Assembly (NCBI RefSeq): GCF_003594935.2
Contig: NZ_CP043342.1
Location: forward strand, 248,001 to 312,000
Length of the DNA stretch: 64,000 nt
DNA from: Enterobacter huaxiensis
Lineage (GTDB): Bacteria > Pseudomonadota > Gammaproteobacteria > Enterobacterales > Enterobacteriaceae
Direction of reading: 5' to 3'
Position 1 is the stretch's first letter. Each line of letters opens with the position of its first letter. Below the pieces are notes generated by a model. The model saw only the letters and a list, made by a program, of their open reading frames with translations. It was not told the DNA's origin and did no database searches. Position numbers and translations under genes: made by a program. Below, one piece after another: positions 37,781 through 46,060 of the stretch.

Positions 37781-38181
37781 GAGGCGTGTTATGGGCTTTA
37801 TGCAGCGTAGCGCTCGTCAGCGCTGCGCAGCTGCTGTTGCGCTATGCCATGCTGGCGCTGCCGCCCGTCAGTGACGTTTATGCGTTTATCTCCGCGCTCT
37901 GGCACGTCTCATCCGGTACCGGCCCGCTGGTGCTGGGGCTGATGGGCTACGTGACCTCAATGGGCTGCTGGTATCTGGCCCTGCACCGTATGGCGCTCAG
38001 CAAAGCGTATGCCTTGCTGAGCCTCAGCTATATTCTGGTGTGGGGCGCCGCGCTGCTGTTGCCCGGCTGGGGGGATAGCTTTTCCTGGCAGGGGCTCTCG
38101 GGCGTCGGGTGTATTATTCTTGGCGTGCTGACGATTTTCCGGCCAGCGCGTCGTCAACGGAATGGATCTGAGCCGACGTAA
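37777..38181 (+). CDS. arnF: L-Ara4N-phosphoundecaprenol flippase subunit ArnF
   Basis: This is the 134-residue partner of ArnE with four helices; [22 protein letters not shown] corresponds to the conserved SMR-like second half. The start GTG 37777 overlaps the arnE stop. Its last ~68 bases overlap, in antisense, the 3' end of acpT. The end of the protein ([14 protein letters not shown]) is hydrophilic and a little longer than in E. coli. Confidence 0.92.
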   Translation: MRGVLWALCSVALVSAAQLLLRYAMLALPPVSDVYAFISALWHVSSGTGPLVLGLMGYVTSMGCWYLALHRMALSKAYALLSLSYILVWGAALLLPGWGDSFSWQGLSGVGCIILGVLTIFRPARRQRNGSEPT

Positions 38182-38734
38182 GCGAAAAGGGCGTTGTGGT
38201 GCACACGGCGAGGCTCAGCGAACCCATCTGGCACTGGCTGACGGAATGAAGCGCGCTGGCGGCGCTGTCAAAGCTGACGATTTGCCAGGAGTGCGCGCCG
38301 CGCTGTTTCACGATGGCCTCTTTTCGCGTCCAGATGCGCCAGAATGCGTCAAGCTGGCTCTCCGGCGTTTCGTTTTCAAGCTCGGCGTGTTCGGCATTGC
38401 TGAAGACGGCATTGGCCAGCGTGCGCCAGTTGTCCTGCGGGCGAATGTGCTCCAGTGAGCAGCCAACATCCCCCTCATCGCTAACAATCACCGCGATATC
38501 ATCTTCACACTGGCTAACGCTAAACCACAGCGGATAGTCATTGGAAAACGTGGGTTTTCCCTGCTCGCTGTAGACAATTTCCGGTAACGGCTTTGGGGCG
38601 AAGAGACGTGAGAGCAGGCCGCGACCCGCCAGCCAGCGGGCGCGATGCGCGCCCTGGGGAGCGTGTCGTGAAAGGGCTTCAGCCCAATGGTCAGTGCTCA
38701 GCGAGGAGATTTTTCCCAGAAAAACCTGGTACAT
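38114..38734 (-). CDS. acpT: 4'-phosphopantetheinyl transferase AcpT homologue with altered metal motif
   Basis: This 206-residue protein is the syntenic AcpT (E. coli 195 residues), a Sfp-type enzyme expected to attach phosphopantetheine to carrier proteins. The motif FWRIWTRKEAIVKQRG (~130-145) is intact. But the E. coli FNLSHSGDD reads FSVSQCEDD here and GCDIEVIRP reads GCSLEHIRP, so the motif Asp, normally a Mg2+ ligand, is Ser and the preceding His is Gln. Activity is therefore doubtful. The 3' end overlaps arnF by 68 bases and carries ~11 extra residues compared with E. coli. The next gene, yhhT, is in the same direction upstream. Confidence 0.88.
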   Translation of the reverse strand: MYQVFLGKISSLSTDHWAEALSRHAPQGAHRARWLAGRGLLSRLFAPKPLPEIVYSEQGKPTFSNDYPLWFSVSQCEDDIAVIVSDEGDVGCSLEHIRPQDNWRTLANAVFSNAEHAELENETPESQLDAFWRIWTRKEAIVKQRGAHSWQIVSFDSAASALHSVSQCQMGSLSLAVCTTTPFSLTSAQIHSVDDALAGKSSARQE

Positions 38735-38837
38735 ATAACGTCTGGCCTTCAGTCAAAACAGAGAGAGCCGCAAAGTTACGCGACGAAACCATTACTATAA
38801 TCCATTGCCCTTACCAATAGCTAACCGTGGGAGGCAA

Positions 38838-39887
38838 TTACCCCGGCAATCGGCTCTTTGGCCGTCCTGGTCCGAGGAGTATCGCCAGCTTGCTGCCGCC
38901 TTTGGTGGTCTCCATCCAGATTTTACACACGCTGGTGAGCGGTACGGAAAGCAGCATTCCCACCGGTCCCAGCAGCCATCCCCAGACCAGTAACGACAGG
39001 AACACCACCAGCGTCGACATGCCCAGGCGGTGGCCCATCATGCGCGGTTCGAGAATGTTGCCCAGCACCATATGCACGACAAGGAACAGCGCCCCCACCA
39101 GCATGCATTCATAAAAGCCGTTAAACAGGAACGCCTGGATCATCGGCGGTACGGCGGAGAGCACCGCGCCAATGTTGGGCACATAGTTCAGCAGGAACGC
39201 CAGCACGCCCCACATCAGCGCAAACTGCACGTCCAGCAGCATCAGCCCCAGCCAGACGATCGCCCCGGTCCACAGGCTTAATAACGTTTTCAGCGCCAGA
39301 TATTTGGAGACGCCCTTCAGGGCGCGGTGCAGGCCGGCAATGTGAATCTGCGGGTTATTCAGGGCAAAACGCAGTTTGTAGGGCACGTGGCGGACTTCAA
39401 ACAGCATAAACACCACCGTCATCACCAGCAGCAGAATGCTCGCCATCGCGCCGGAAAGGCCGGTCATCAGGGTGGTGGCGTAGGTCATCACCTTTTCGGA
39501 GTCCATTCGGCGCAACATCCTTTCCGGTGAGATGTGCAGGTTGAGAAAGGGCACCATCTCCTGCAGATCGACCAGCTTGCGGGTTAGCTCTTTGTTGTAC
39601 TGCGGCAGCATGGTTGAGAATTCGCTCAGCGACGCCGCGAGCACGCCGAACAGGGCCGTCAGGACGATCATCATCACGATAACCACAATGGTGATTGCCA
39701 CCGGGCGGCTGACGCCACGGCGCAAAAACCAGGTCACCAGCGGGTTAAGGACAATGGCGAAAAAGAGCGCCAGCAGGAGCTGAACGATTATGTCGGCGGC
39801 AGCATGGATACCTGCGAGGATAACCACAAGGCAGGCGAGTTTTAATAGGATGTGAAGACCTGCTTTGTCGGTCTGGTTGGGTATCAT
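38838..39887 (-). CDS. yhhT: YhhT, AI-2E/UPF0118-family transporter
   Basis: This 349-residue inner-membrane protein has the AI-2E transporter (UPF0118) pattern: two to three N-terminal helices, a soluble loop (about 90-150), and a C-terminal group of helices with FLLNYVPNIGAVLSAVPP and GNILEPRMMGHRLGMS, the family signature. The family includes E. coli TqsA, YdiK and PerM, and some Na+/H+ antiporters. The substrate of YhhT is not established. It is divergent from yhhS. Confidence 0.92.
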   Translation of the reverse strand: MIPNQTDKAGLHILLKLACLVVILAGIHAAADIIVQLLLALFFAIVLNPLVTWFLRRGVSRPVAITIVVIVMMIVLTALFGVLAASLSEFSTMLPQYNKELTRKLVDLQEMVPFLNLHISPERMLRRMDSEKVMTYATTLMTGLSGAMASILLLVMTVVFMLFEVRHVPYKLRFALNNPQIHIAGLHRALKGVSKYLALKTLLSLWTGAIVWLGLMLLDVQFALMWGVLAFLLNYVPNIGAVLSAVPPMIQAFLFNGFYECMLVGALFLVVHMVLGNILEPRMMGHRLGMSTLVVFLSLLVWGWLLGPVGMLLSVPLTSVCKIWMETTKGGSKLAILLGPGRPKSRLPG

Positions 39888-40029
39888 GCTTTTTCCTCAG
39901 TGTGTTAGCCCATTAAGTGTAGTGTGCAGGATGCGCTTCGTTGAGGCTGATAATCTGAAAGTCGCTGCTGATTTTCACCGCCCTTCGTGGTAATAGTGAA
40001 ACACTGTTGTAAAAATCCAGGTAGAACTC

Positions 40030-41247
40030 ATGCCCGAACCTGCCGCCGAACCGGCGCTTAGCGGATTGCGCCTCAATCTGCGCATTGTCTCCGTTGTTAT
40101 TTTTAACTTTGCCAGCTACCTGACGATTGGCCTGCCGCTGGCGGTCCTGCCGCGCTATGTTCATGACGTGATGGGCTATAGCGCCTTCTGGGCAGGGCTG
40201 GTAATTAGCCTGCAATATTTCGCCACGCTGATGAGCCGCCCCCATTCCGGCCGCTATGCCGATCTGTTTGGGCCCAAAAGCATCGTTGTTGTGGGGCTGT
40301 GCGGCTGCTTCCTGAGCGGCCTGAGCTACTTTCTGGCGGCAACCACCGGCCACTGGCCGCTGGTCAGCCTGGTACTGCTGTGCCTGGGACGCGTGGTTCT
40401 GGGCATTGGGCAAAGCCTTGCGGGGACCGGCTCAACCCTGTGGGGCGTGGGCGTTGTGGGTGCACCCCATATTGGCCGGGTGATCTCCTGGAACGGGATT
40501 GTAACCTACGGCGCGATGGCGATCGGCGCGCCGCTGGGCGTGGTGTGTTATGCGTATGGTGGATTGTACGGCCTGTCCATCACCATTATGGCGGTTGCGC
40601 TGCTGGCGCTCCTGCTGGCCCTGCCGCGCCCGAAGGTGAAGGCCAGCAAGGGCAAACCGCTGCCGTTTCGCGCGGTGCTCGGCCGCGTCTGGCCCTACGG
40701 AATGGCGCTGGCGCTGGCGTCAGCCGGCTTCGGCGCGATCGCCACCTTCATCACCCTTTTCTACGATGCCAAAGGCTGGGACGGCGCGGCGTTTGCGTTA
40801 ACCCTGTTTAGCTGCGCGTTCGTGGGCGCGCGCCTGCTGTTCCCGAACGGGATTAATCGCCTGGGGGGACTGAACGTTGCCATGATCTGCTTTGCGGTGG
40901 AAATTGTCGGGCTGCTGTTGACCGGTTTCGCCAGCGCGCCGTGGATGGCAAAAGTGGGCGTATTTCTCGCAGGCGCGGGTTTCTCGCTGGTCTTCCCGGC
41001 GCTGGGCGTGGTGGCGGTAAAAGCCGTGCCGCAGCAAAATCAGGGTTCGGCGCTGGCAACCTACACGGTGTTTATGGATATGTCGCTGGGGATTACCGGG
41101 CCGCTGGCAGGGCTGGTGATGGCGTGGGCAGGCGTGCCGGTTATCTATTTTGCAGCGGCAGGGCTGGTGGCTATCGCGCTTATGCTGACGTGGCGGCTAA
41201 AAAAATGGCCCCCGGCGCAGGCGCCGGAGGCCACGTCATCCTCGTGA
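40030..41247 (+). CDS. yhhS: MFS transporter YhhS
   Basis: This is a 405-residue inner-membrane protein with 12 predicted helices, including the MFS-type loop SRPHSGRYADLFGPKS (about 72-87). E. coli YhhS overproduction has been linked to glyphosate and arabinose efflux, but its natural substrate is unclear. It is divergent from yhhT and convergent with dcrB, whose stop is only a few bases away. Confidence 0.92.
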   Translation: MPEPAAEPALSGLRLNLRIVSVVIFNFASYLTIGLPLAVLPRYVHDVMGYSAFWAGLVISLQYFATLMSRPHSGRYADLFGPKSIVVVGLCGCFLSGLSYFLAATTGHWPLVSLVLLCLGRVVLGIGQSLAGTGSTLWGVGVVGAPHIGRVISWNGIVTYGAMAIGAPLGVVCYAYGGLYGLSITIMAVALLALLLALPRPKVKASKGKPLPFRAVLGRVWPYGMALALASAGFGAIATFITLFYDAKGWDGAAFALTLFSCAFVGARLLFPNGINRLGGLNVAMICFAVEIVGLLLTGFASAPWMAKVGVFLAGAGFSLVFPALGVVAVKAVPQQNQGSALATYTVFMDMSLGITGPLAGLVMAWAGVPVIYFAAAGLVAIALMLTWRLKKWPPAQAPEATSSS

Positions 41248-41267
41248 AGGATTACTGAATCACGAGG
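41240..41267. terminator. Hairpin spanning the yhhS and dcrB stop codons
   Basis: CCTCGTGA (41240-41247) pairs with TCACGAGG (41260-41267). It covers both 3' ends; no T-tract is present on either strand, so it may protect ends rather than terminate. Confidence 0.4.
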
Positions 41268-41809
41268 GTGTTGATGATGTTTTCAGCGGCGGTCTGCGCT
41301 TTCTGCTGATCGTCTGCTGGCAGCGTGATCTGGATGGTCAGCAGCTTGTTATCGATCTTACCCAGTACGACTGAAGAGTACGCGGTCTGGCCTTTTGCAG
41401 AGATAATGCTGTCCAGCTGCTGCAGGGTATGGCCTTTCAGCTCGATGGACTTATTGGTTACGACCTGCAGCTGCGGGTCGCGGCTGCGCTGCTGATCTTC
41501 CAGACGTTTAGACAGCACGCCCAGCTCTTCGCTGGTGTCGTCCCCGACAATCACAATCACCGCTTTCTGCCCGGTGGCATCGGAATAGACGTGCATGTTG
41601 TTCGCCTGGGTGCCGAGCTTACCGCTCTGGTCGGTCATATCCGCCGGCAGAGAGAAACTGAGTTTGCCATCCATCAGGCTGACCGGCTGACCGGTTGCGT
41701 TGCTTTCTGCTGACGCGCCTTGAGTAGGGGTTTTTGTGTCGCTGTTATCACAGGCGGCAAGCCCGACAACCAGCAGGCCAATCCCGACATATTTAACCAG
41801 ATTGCGCAT
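41252..41809 (-). CDS. dcrB: DcrB lipoprotein
   Basis: This is a 185-residue predicted lipoprotein: signal peptide with lipobox LAAC (Cys20) and then a Thr/Ser/Asn-rich linker and an alpha/beta domain. In E. coli DcrB is needed for phage C1 and C6 adsorption or DNA entry and affects lipoprotein maturation. ATG 41809 gives [20 protein letters not shown] as in E. coli; the reading from 41863 adds 18 residues before the signal. Convergent with yhhS; yhhQ lies upstream in the same direction. Confidence 0.94.
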   Translation of the reverse strand: MRNLVKYVGIGLLVVGLAACDNSDTKTPTQGASAESNATGQPVSLMDGKLSFSLPADMTDQSGKLGTQANNMHVYSDATGQKAVIVIVGDDTSEELGVLSKRLEDQQRSRDPQLQVVTNKSIELKGHTLQQLDSIISAKGQTAYSSVVLGKIDNKLLTIQITLPADDQQKAQTAAENIINTLVIQ

Positions 41810-41881
41810 TGACTTCTTCCTTTCGATAAACGGCCATAGCGGCTCATTCGCCCATCTTATCACAACTGATAAAGCGAACCC

Positions 41882-42547
41882 TTAACCTGCCTGCAATGCA
41901 GAGATTTCAGATTTATCTGCCAGCCTTTTCAGCAGCATATTCAACAGCACGCCGTACATTGGCAGGAAGAAAGCAATGCTGATAAGCACCTTGAAGCAGT
42001 AATCTACCAGGGCGATTTCCATCCAGTGTGCGGCCATAAAGGCATCCGGGCTGCGCCAGAAGGCGATGAAGAAGAAGGCCAGCGTATCGCTCACGTTACC
42101 GAACAGCGTGGAGGCGGTCGGCGCCATCCACCAGCGGTGGTTCTGACGCAGGCGGTTAAACACGTGAACGTCGAGGATCTGCCCCAGGGCGTAGGCCATA
42201 AAGCTGGCGGCGGCGATACGGGCAACAAACAGGTTGAAGTGCGTCAGCGCCTCAAAGCCCTGCCAGCTTCCCATGTAGAAGAGGGAAGAGATGACATAGG
42301 AAATGAACAGCGCCGGGAGCATCACCGCGAAAATGATGCGACGCGCCAGCGGTGCGCCAAAGATCCGCACGGTCAAATCGGTGGCGAGGAAAATAAACGG
42401 AAAACTGAACGCGCCCCAGGTGGTGTGGAAACCAAAGATGGAGATCGGGAGCTGCACCAGATAGTTGCTGGAAGTGATCACCAGCAGATGAAAAAGCGAA
42501 AGCCAGAACAACGCTTTTACGCGCTGCGATTGAGAAAACTGCGTCAT
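41882..42547 (-). CDS. yhhQ: Queuosine precursor transporter YhhQ
   Basis: YhhQ imports 7-cyano-7-deazaguanine (preQ0) and preQ1, precursors of the tRNA base queuosine. The 221-residue protein has six helices and the Vut_1/DUF165 features NYLVQLPISIFGFHTTWGAF near the start and YALGQILDVHVFNRLR in the middle. Length equals E. coli. It is divergent from tusA. Confidence 0.94.
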   Translation of the reverse strand: MTQFSQSQRVKALFWLSLFHLLVITSSNYLVQLPISIFGFHTTWGAFSFPFIFLATDLTVRIFGAPLARRIIFAVMLPALFISYVISSLFYMGSWQGFEALTHFNLFVARIAAASFMAYALGQILDVHVFNRLRQNHRWWMAPTASTLFGNVSDTLAFFFIAFWRSPDAFMAAHWMEIALVDYCFKVLISIAFFLPMYGVLLNMLLKRLADKSEISALQAG

Positions 42548-42714
42548 ATTGTGACCTTTTTGAGAGTTGGGGTGAGGGAACCCAATAAAATCGGCTGCAT
42601 GATACTGCTTTCATTAGGCTTTGCAATGGCTAATTTTCACGCAATCGTTAACCTGGTTTGCTTTGACGTTAGCGGGGCGTAAACTACAGCCGTTTTATTA
42701 TCATCGAGAAGATC

Positions 42715-42957
42715 ATGACCGACCTGTTTTCCAGCCCAGACCATACTCTTGACGCCCAGGGCCTCCGCTGCCCGGAGCCGGTAATGATGGTGCGCAAAAC
42801 CGTGCGCAACATGCAGACCGGCGAAACGCTGCTGATCATCGCTGACGATCCGGCCACCACCCGCGACATTCCTGGCTTTTGTACCTTTATGGAACATGAG
42901 CTGGTGGCGCAGGAAACGGACGCGTTGCCGTATCGGTATGTGATTCGTAAGGGGTAA
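42715..42957 (+). CDS. tusA: Sulfurtransferase TusA
   Basis: TusA accepts sulfur from IscS on Cys19 (in LRCPEPVMM) and passes it to TusBCD for 2-thiouridine of tRNAs, and to molybdenum cofactor synthesis. It is 80 residues, one shorter than in E. coli at the C terminus (ends RKG). It is divergent from yhhQ. A palindromic repeat follows. Confidence 0.96.
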   Translation: MTDLFSSPDHTLDAQGLRCPEPVMMVRKTVRNMQTGETLLIIADDPATTRDIPGFCTFMEHELVAQETDALPYRYVIRKG

Positions 42958-42969
42958 GTGCGGCCAGTT

Positions 42970-43005
42970 GCCCTCATCCCGGCCCTCTCCCACAGGGGGA
43001 GGGAG
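42970..43005. repeat. CCCTCTCCC-type palindromic repeat
   Basis: This copy (CCCTCATCCCGGCCCTCTCC then GGGGGAGGG) is just downstream of tusA and may end its transcript before the TRAP operon. Confidence 0.8.
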
Positions 43006-43148
43006 AAAACCGTTCTAAACCATCGTTTCAAAAGTTCGCGCTTTTGTGAGGCGCTTCACCTCCGCTTTTCCAGCCGTAGTCTAATTTTTAAACGTATAAA
43101 ACTAAAACACCGTTTTAACGCTTACCTCACTACCCTGGAGTTGACTCG

Positions 43149-44120
43149 ATGAAAACGACCCTCAAGCCGTTACTGGCCGCTCTGTGTCTGTCTGCTTTTG
43201 CCTGCTCCGTTTCCGCCCAAACCATTAAAGCTGCGGATGTCCACCCCGAAGGCTACCCGAACGTGGTGGCGGTGCAGCACATGGGTGAAAAGCTCAAACA
43301 ACAAACCGACGGCAAGCTGGAGATCAAGGTCTTCCCCGGCGGCGTGCTCGGGGATGAAAAGCAGATGATTGAGCAGGCGCAGATGGGGGCAATCGACATG
43401 ATCCGCGTCTCGATGGCGCCTGTTGCCGCCATCCTGCCGGATATCGAAGTTTTTACGCTGCCCTACGTGTTCCGTGATGAAGACCACATGCACAGGGTGA
43501 TCGACGGCGATATTGGCAAGCAGATCGGCGACAAGCTGACCGCGAACCCGAAATCTCGCCTGGTGTTCCTCGGCTGGATGGATTCCGGCACCCGTAACCT
43601 GATCACCAAAGAGCCGATCGTCAAACCGGACGATCTGAAAGGGAAGAAAATCCGCGTGCAGGGTAGCCCGGTAGCCCTCGCCACGCTGAAAGACATGGGG
43701 GCAAACTCGGTGGCGATGGGCGTGAGCGAGGTTTACAGCGGCATGCAAACCGGCGTGATTGACGGCGCGGAGAATAACCCGCCGACCTTTATCGCCCACA
43801 ACTACATGCCGGTTGCCAAAAACTACACCCTGAGCGGCCACTTTATTACCCCCGAAATGCTCCTCTATTCAAAAGTGAAATGGGACAAGCTCAGCGCCGA
43901 CGAGCAGCAAAAGGTCCTGACTCTGGCCCGCGAGGCGCAGTTCGAGCAGCGTAAGCTGTGGAATGCCTACAACAACCAGGCGCTGGCAAAAATGAAAGCG
44001 GGCGGGGTGCAGTTCCACGACATCGACAAAACGGTGTTTATCAAGGCTACGGAGCCGGTGCGCGCCCAGTATGGCGACAAGCATCAGGATCTGATGAAAG
44101 CCATCGCTGACGTCCAGTAA
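43149..44120 (+). CDS. TRAP transporter solute-binding protein, DctP family
   Basis: This 323-residue periplasmic protein has a signal peptide (residues 1-23, ending VSA-Q) and the DctP/TAXI-like binding-protein fold. KIRVQGSPVALATLKDMGA contains the Arg that usually contacts a substrate carboxylate, followed by GMQTGVIDGAENNPPTF, a DctP family hallmark. The ligand is likely an organic acid, perhaps a sugar acid as for YiaO and similar proteins, but this cannot be fixed from sequence. It is the first gene of a three-gene operon; GGAG lies before the ATG. Confidence 0.92.
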   Translation: MKTTLKPLLAALCLSAFACSVSAQTIKAADVHPEGYPNVVAVQHMGEKLKQQTDGKLEIKVFPGGVLGDEKQMIEQAQMGAIDMIRVSMAPVAAILPDIEVFTLPYVFRDEDHMHRVIDGDIGKQIGDKLTANPKSRLVFLGWMDSGTRNLITKEPIVKPDDLKGKKIRVQGSPVALATLKDMGANSVAMGVSEVYSGMQTGVIDGAENNPPTFIAHNYMPVAKNYTLSGHFITPEMLLYSKVKWDKLSADEQQKVLTLAREAQFEQRKLWNAYNNQALAKMKAGGVQFHDIDKTVFIKATEPVRAQYGDKHQDLMKAIADVQ

Positions 44121-44132
44121 ACCGGAGTACGT

Positions 44133-44642
44133 ATGTCCGAACTCTACCTGAAGTGGATGGACCGTCTGTACCTGCTCGCCATGACCGTGGCGGGCGTCTC
44201 GCTGCTGGTCATGACGATAGCGATCCCGATTGGCATCTTCTCACGCTACGTGCTTAACCGCGGGGAATCCTGGCCGGAGCCGATCGCCATTATCTGCATG
44301 GTGACCTTTACCTTTATCGGCGCGGCGGTGGGGTATCGCGCCGGATCGCACATCGCGGTAAACATGCTCACCGACCGTCTGCCCGACATGCTGAAAAACC
44401 TCTGCGCTCGCGTGGTCGATCTGCTGATGCTGCTGATCTCCGCGCTGATGTTCTGGTACAGCCTCTGGCTGTGCGTCGACCTCTGGGAACAGCCCGTTGC
44501 GGAGTTCCCGCTTCTGACGTCCGGCGAAAGCTATCTGCCGCTGCCCGTCGGGTCGGCCATTCTGATCCTGTTTGTGATTGAACGCCTGCTGTTTGGCTCG
44601 CAGGAAAACCGTCCCGTCGTGCTCATCGGCAACCACAGCTAA
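44133..44642 (+). CDS. TRAP transporter small permease, DctQ family
   Basis: This 169-residue membrane protein has four helices. GESWPEPIAIICMVTFTFIGAA and YRAGSHIAVNM match the DctQ consensus (E..R...W..F.GA...R..HI.V). It starts 12 bases after the binding-protein stop and is followed 10 bases later by the large permease, so the three genes form one transcription unit and one Na+-driven transporter. Confidence 0.92.
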   Translation: MSELYLKWMDRLYLLAMTVAGVSLLVMTIAIPIGIFSRYVLNRGESWPEPIAIICMVTFTFIGAAVGYRAGSHIAVNMLTDRLPDMLKNLCARVVDLLMLLISALMFWYSLWLCVDLWEQPVAEFPLLTSGESYLPLPVGSAILILFVIERLLFGSQENRPVVLIGNHS

Positions 44643-44652
44643 GGGGTGAACA

Positions 44653-45939
44653 ATGGATGCTTTCGTGTTGTTATTCACCCTCGCCATTTTGCTGGCGCTG
44701 GGTATGCCGGTGGCCTTTGCCGTGGGCTTGAGCGCCGTGGCGGGCGCGCTGTGGATTGATTTGCCGCTCGAGGCGCTGATGATCCAAATCACCAGCGGGG
44801 TGAACAAGTTTACCCTGCTGGCGATCCCGTTCTTCATCCTCGCCGGGGCGATCATGGCGGAAGGGGGCATCGCCCGACGGCTGGTGAATTTTGCCTACGT
44901 GTTTGTCGGCTTTATTCGCGGCGGGCTGTCGCTGGTGAATATTGTTGCGTCAACGTTCTTCGGCGCAATTTCCGGTTCATCGGTGGCGGATACGGCCTCC
45001 ATCGGCAGCGTGATGATCCCGGAGATGGAGAAGAAGGGCTATCCGCGCGAATACGCGGCGGCGGTGACGGCCAGCGGGTCGGTGCAGGCGATTTTAATCC
45101 CGCCCAGCCATAACTCGGTCATTTACTCCCTTGCGGCGGGCGGCACAGTCTCTATCGCCACGCTGTTTATCGCGGGCGTCCTTCCGGGGCTGCTGTTGGG
45201 ATTCTGCCTGATGATCCTGTGCCTTGGCTTTGCCCATAAGCGCGGTTACCCGAAGGGAGAGAAAATTCCGTTTAAGCAGGCGGTGAAGATTTTGCTCGAT
45301 GCTCTGTGGGGGCTGATGACGGTAGTGATTATCCTCGGCGGGATATTGTCCGGGATATTCACGGCAACCGAATCTGCCGCCGTGGCCTGCCTGTGGGCGT
45401 TCTTCGTCACCATGTTTATCTACCGCGACTACAGGTGGAGCGAGCTGCCGAAGCTGATGTGCCGGACGGTCAAAACGGTCACTATTGTGATGATTTTGAT
45501 AGGCTTTGCCGCGGCGTTTGGCGCGGTGATGACCTATATGCAGCTGCCGACGCGCATCACCGAGTTCTTCACCTCGCTCTCCGATAACAAGTACGTGATC
45601 CTGATGTACCTCAACGTCATGCTGCTGCTGATTGGCACCCTGATGGACATGGCGCCGATCATCCTGATCCTGACGCCGGTTCTGCTGCCGGTGACCAACT
45701 CGCTGGGGATCGACCCGGTGCATTTCGGGATGATCATGATGGTGAACCTGGGGATTGGGCTTATCACACCGCCGGTCGGGTCGGTGCTGTTCGTGGCAAG
45801 CGCGGTGAGCAAGCAGAAGATTGAAACCGTGGTACGCGCCATGCTGCCGTTCTACGGCATGCTGCTGGTGGTACTTGGAATGGTAACGTACATCCCGGCG
45901 ATTTCATTATGGCTGCCGGGGGTGTTAGGGATGCAGTGA
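44653..45939 (+). CDS. TRAP transporter large permease, DctM family
   Basis: This 428-residue membrane protein has 11-12 helices and the DctM signatures LLAIPFFILAGAIMAEGGIARRL, STFFGAISGSSVADTASIGSVM and the C-terminal NLGIGLITPPVGSVLFV. It is the ion-coupled transport subunit. The operon is not at this place in E. coli; it lies between tusA and zntA and is closed by both repeat families at 45951-46045. Confidence 0.93.
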   Translation: MDAFVLLFTLAILLALGMPVAFAVGLSAVAGALWIDLPLEALMIQITSGVNKFTLLAIPFFILAGAIMAEGGIARRLVNFAYVFVGFIRGGLSLVNIVASTFFGAISGSSVADTASIGSVMIPEMEKKGYPREYAAAVTASGSVQAILIPPSHNSVIYSLAAGGTVSIATLFIAGVLPGLLLGFCLMILCLGFAHKRGYPKGEKIPFKQAVKILLDALWGLMTVVIILGGILSGIFTATESAAVACLWAFFVTMFIYRDYRWSELPKLMCRTVKTVTIVMILIGFAAAFGAVMTYMQLPTRITEFFTSLSDNKYVILMYLNVMLLLIGTLMDMAPIILILTPVLLPVTNSLGIDPVHFGMIMMVNLGIGLITPPVGSVLFVASAVSKQKIETVVRAMLPFYGMLLVVLGMVTYIPAISLWLPGVLGMQ

Positions 45940-45950
45940 CGCCTCTCTTC

Positions 45951-45985
45951 TCCCTCTCCCCGTGGGAGAGGGTTGGGGTGAGGGC
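45951..45985. repeat. CCCTCTCCC-type palindromic repeat
   Basis: This copy (TCCCTCTCCCCGTGGGAGAG then GGTTGGGGTGAGG) follows the TRAP operon. Confidence 0.82.
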
Positions 45986-46013
45986 ATCAGGCCGCACCCC
46001 GGCCCAACCCACT

Positions 46014-46045
46014 GCCGGGTGGCGGCTACGCCTTACCCGGCCTAC
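46014..46045. repeat. REP element copy
   Basis: GCCGGGTGGCGGCTACGCC...TTACCCGGCCTAC lies 28 bases after the previous repeat and 15 bases before the zntA 3' end. Confidence 0.85.
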
Positions 46046-46060
46046 GGTTCGATAACGATT

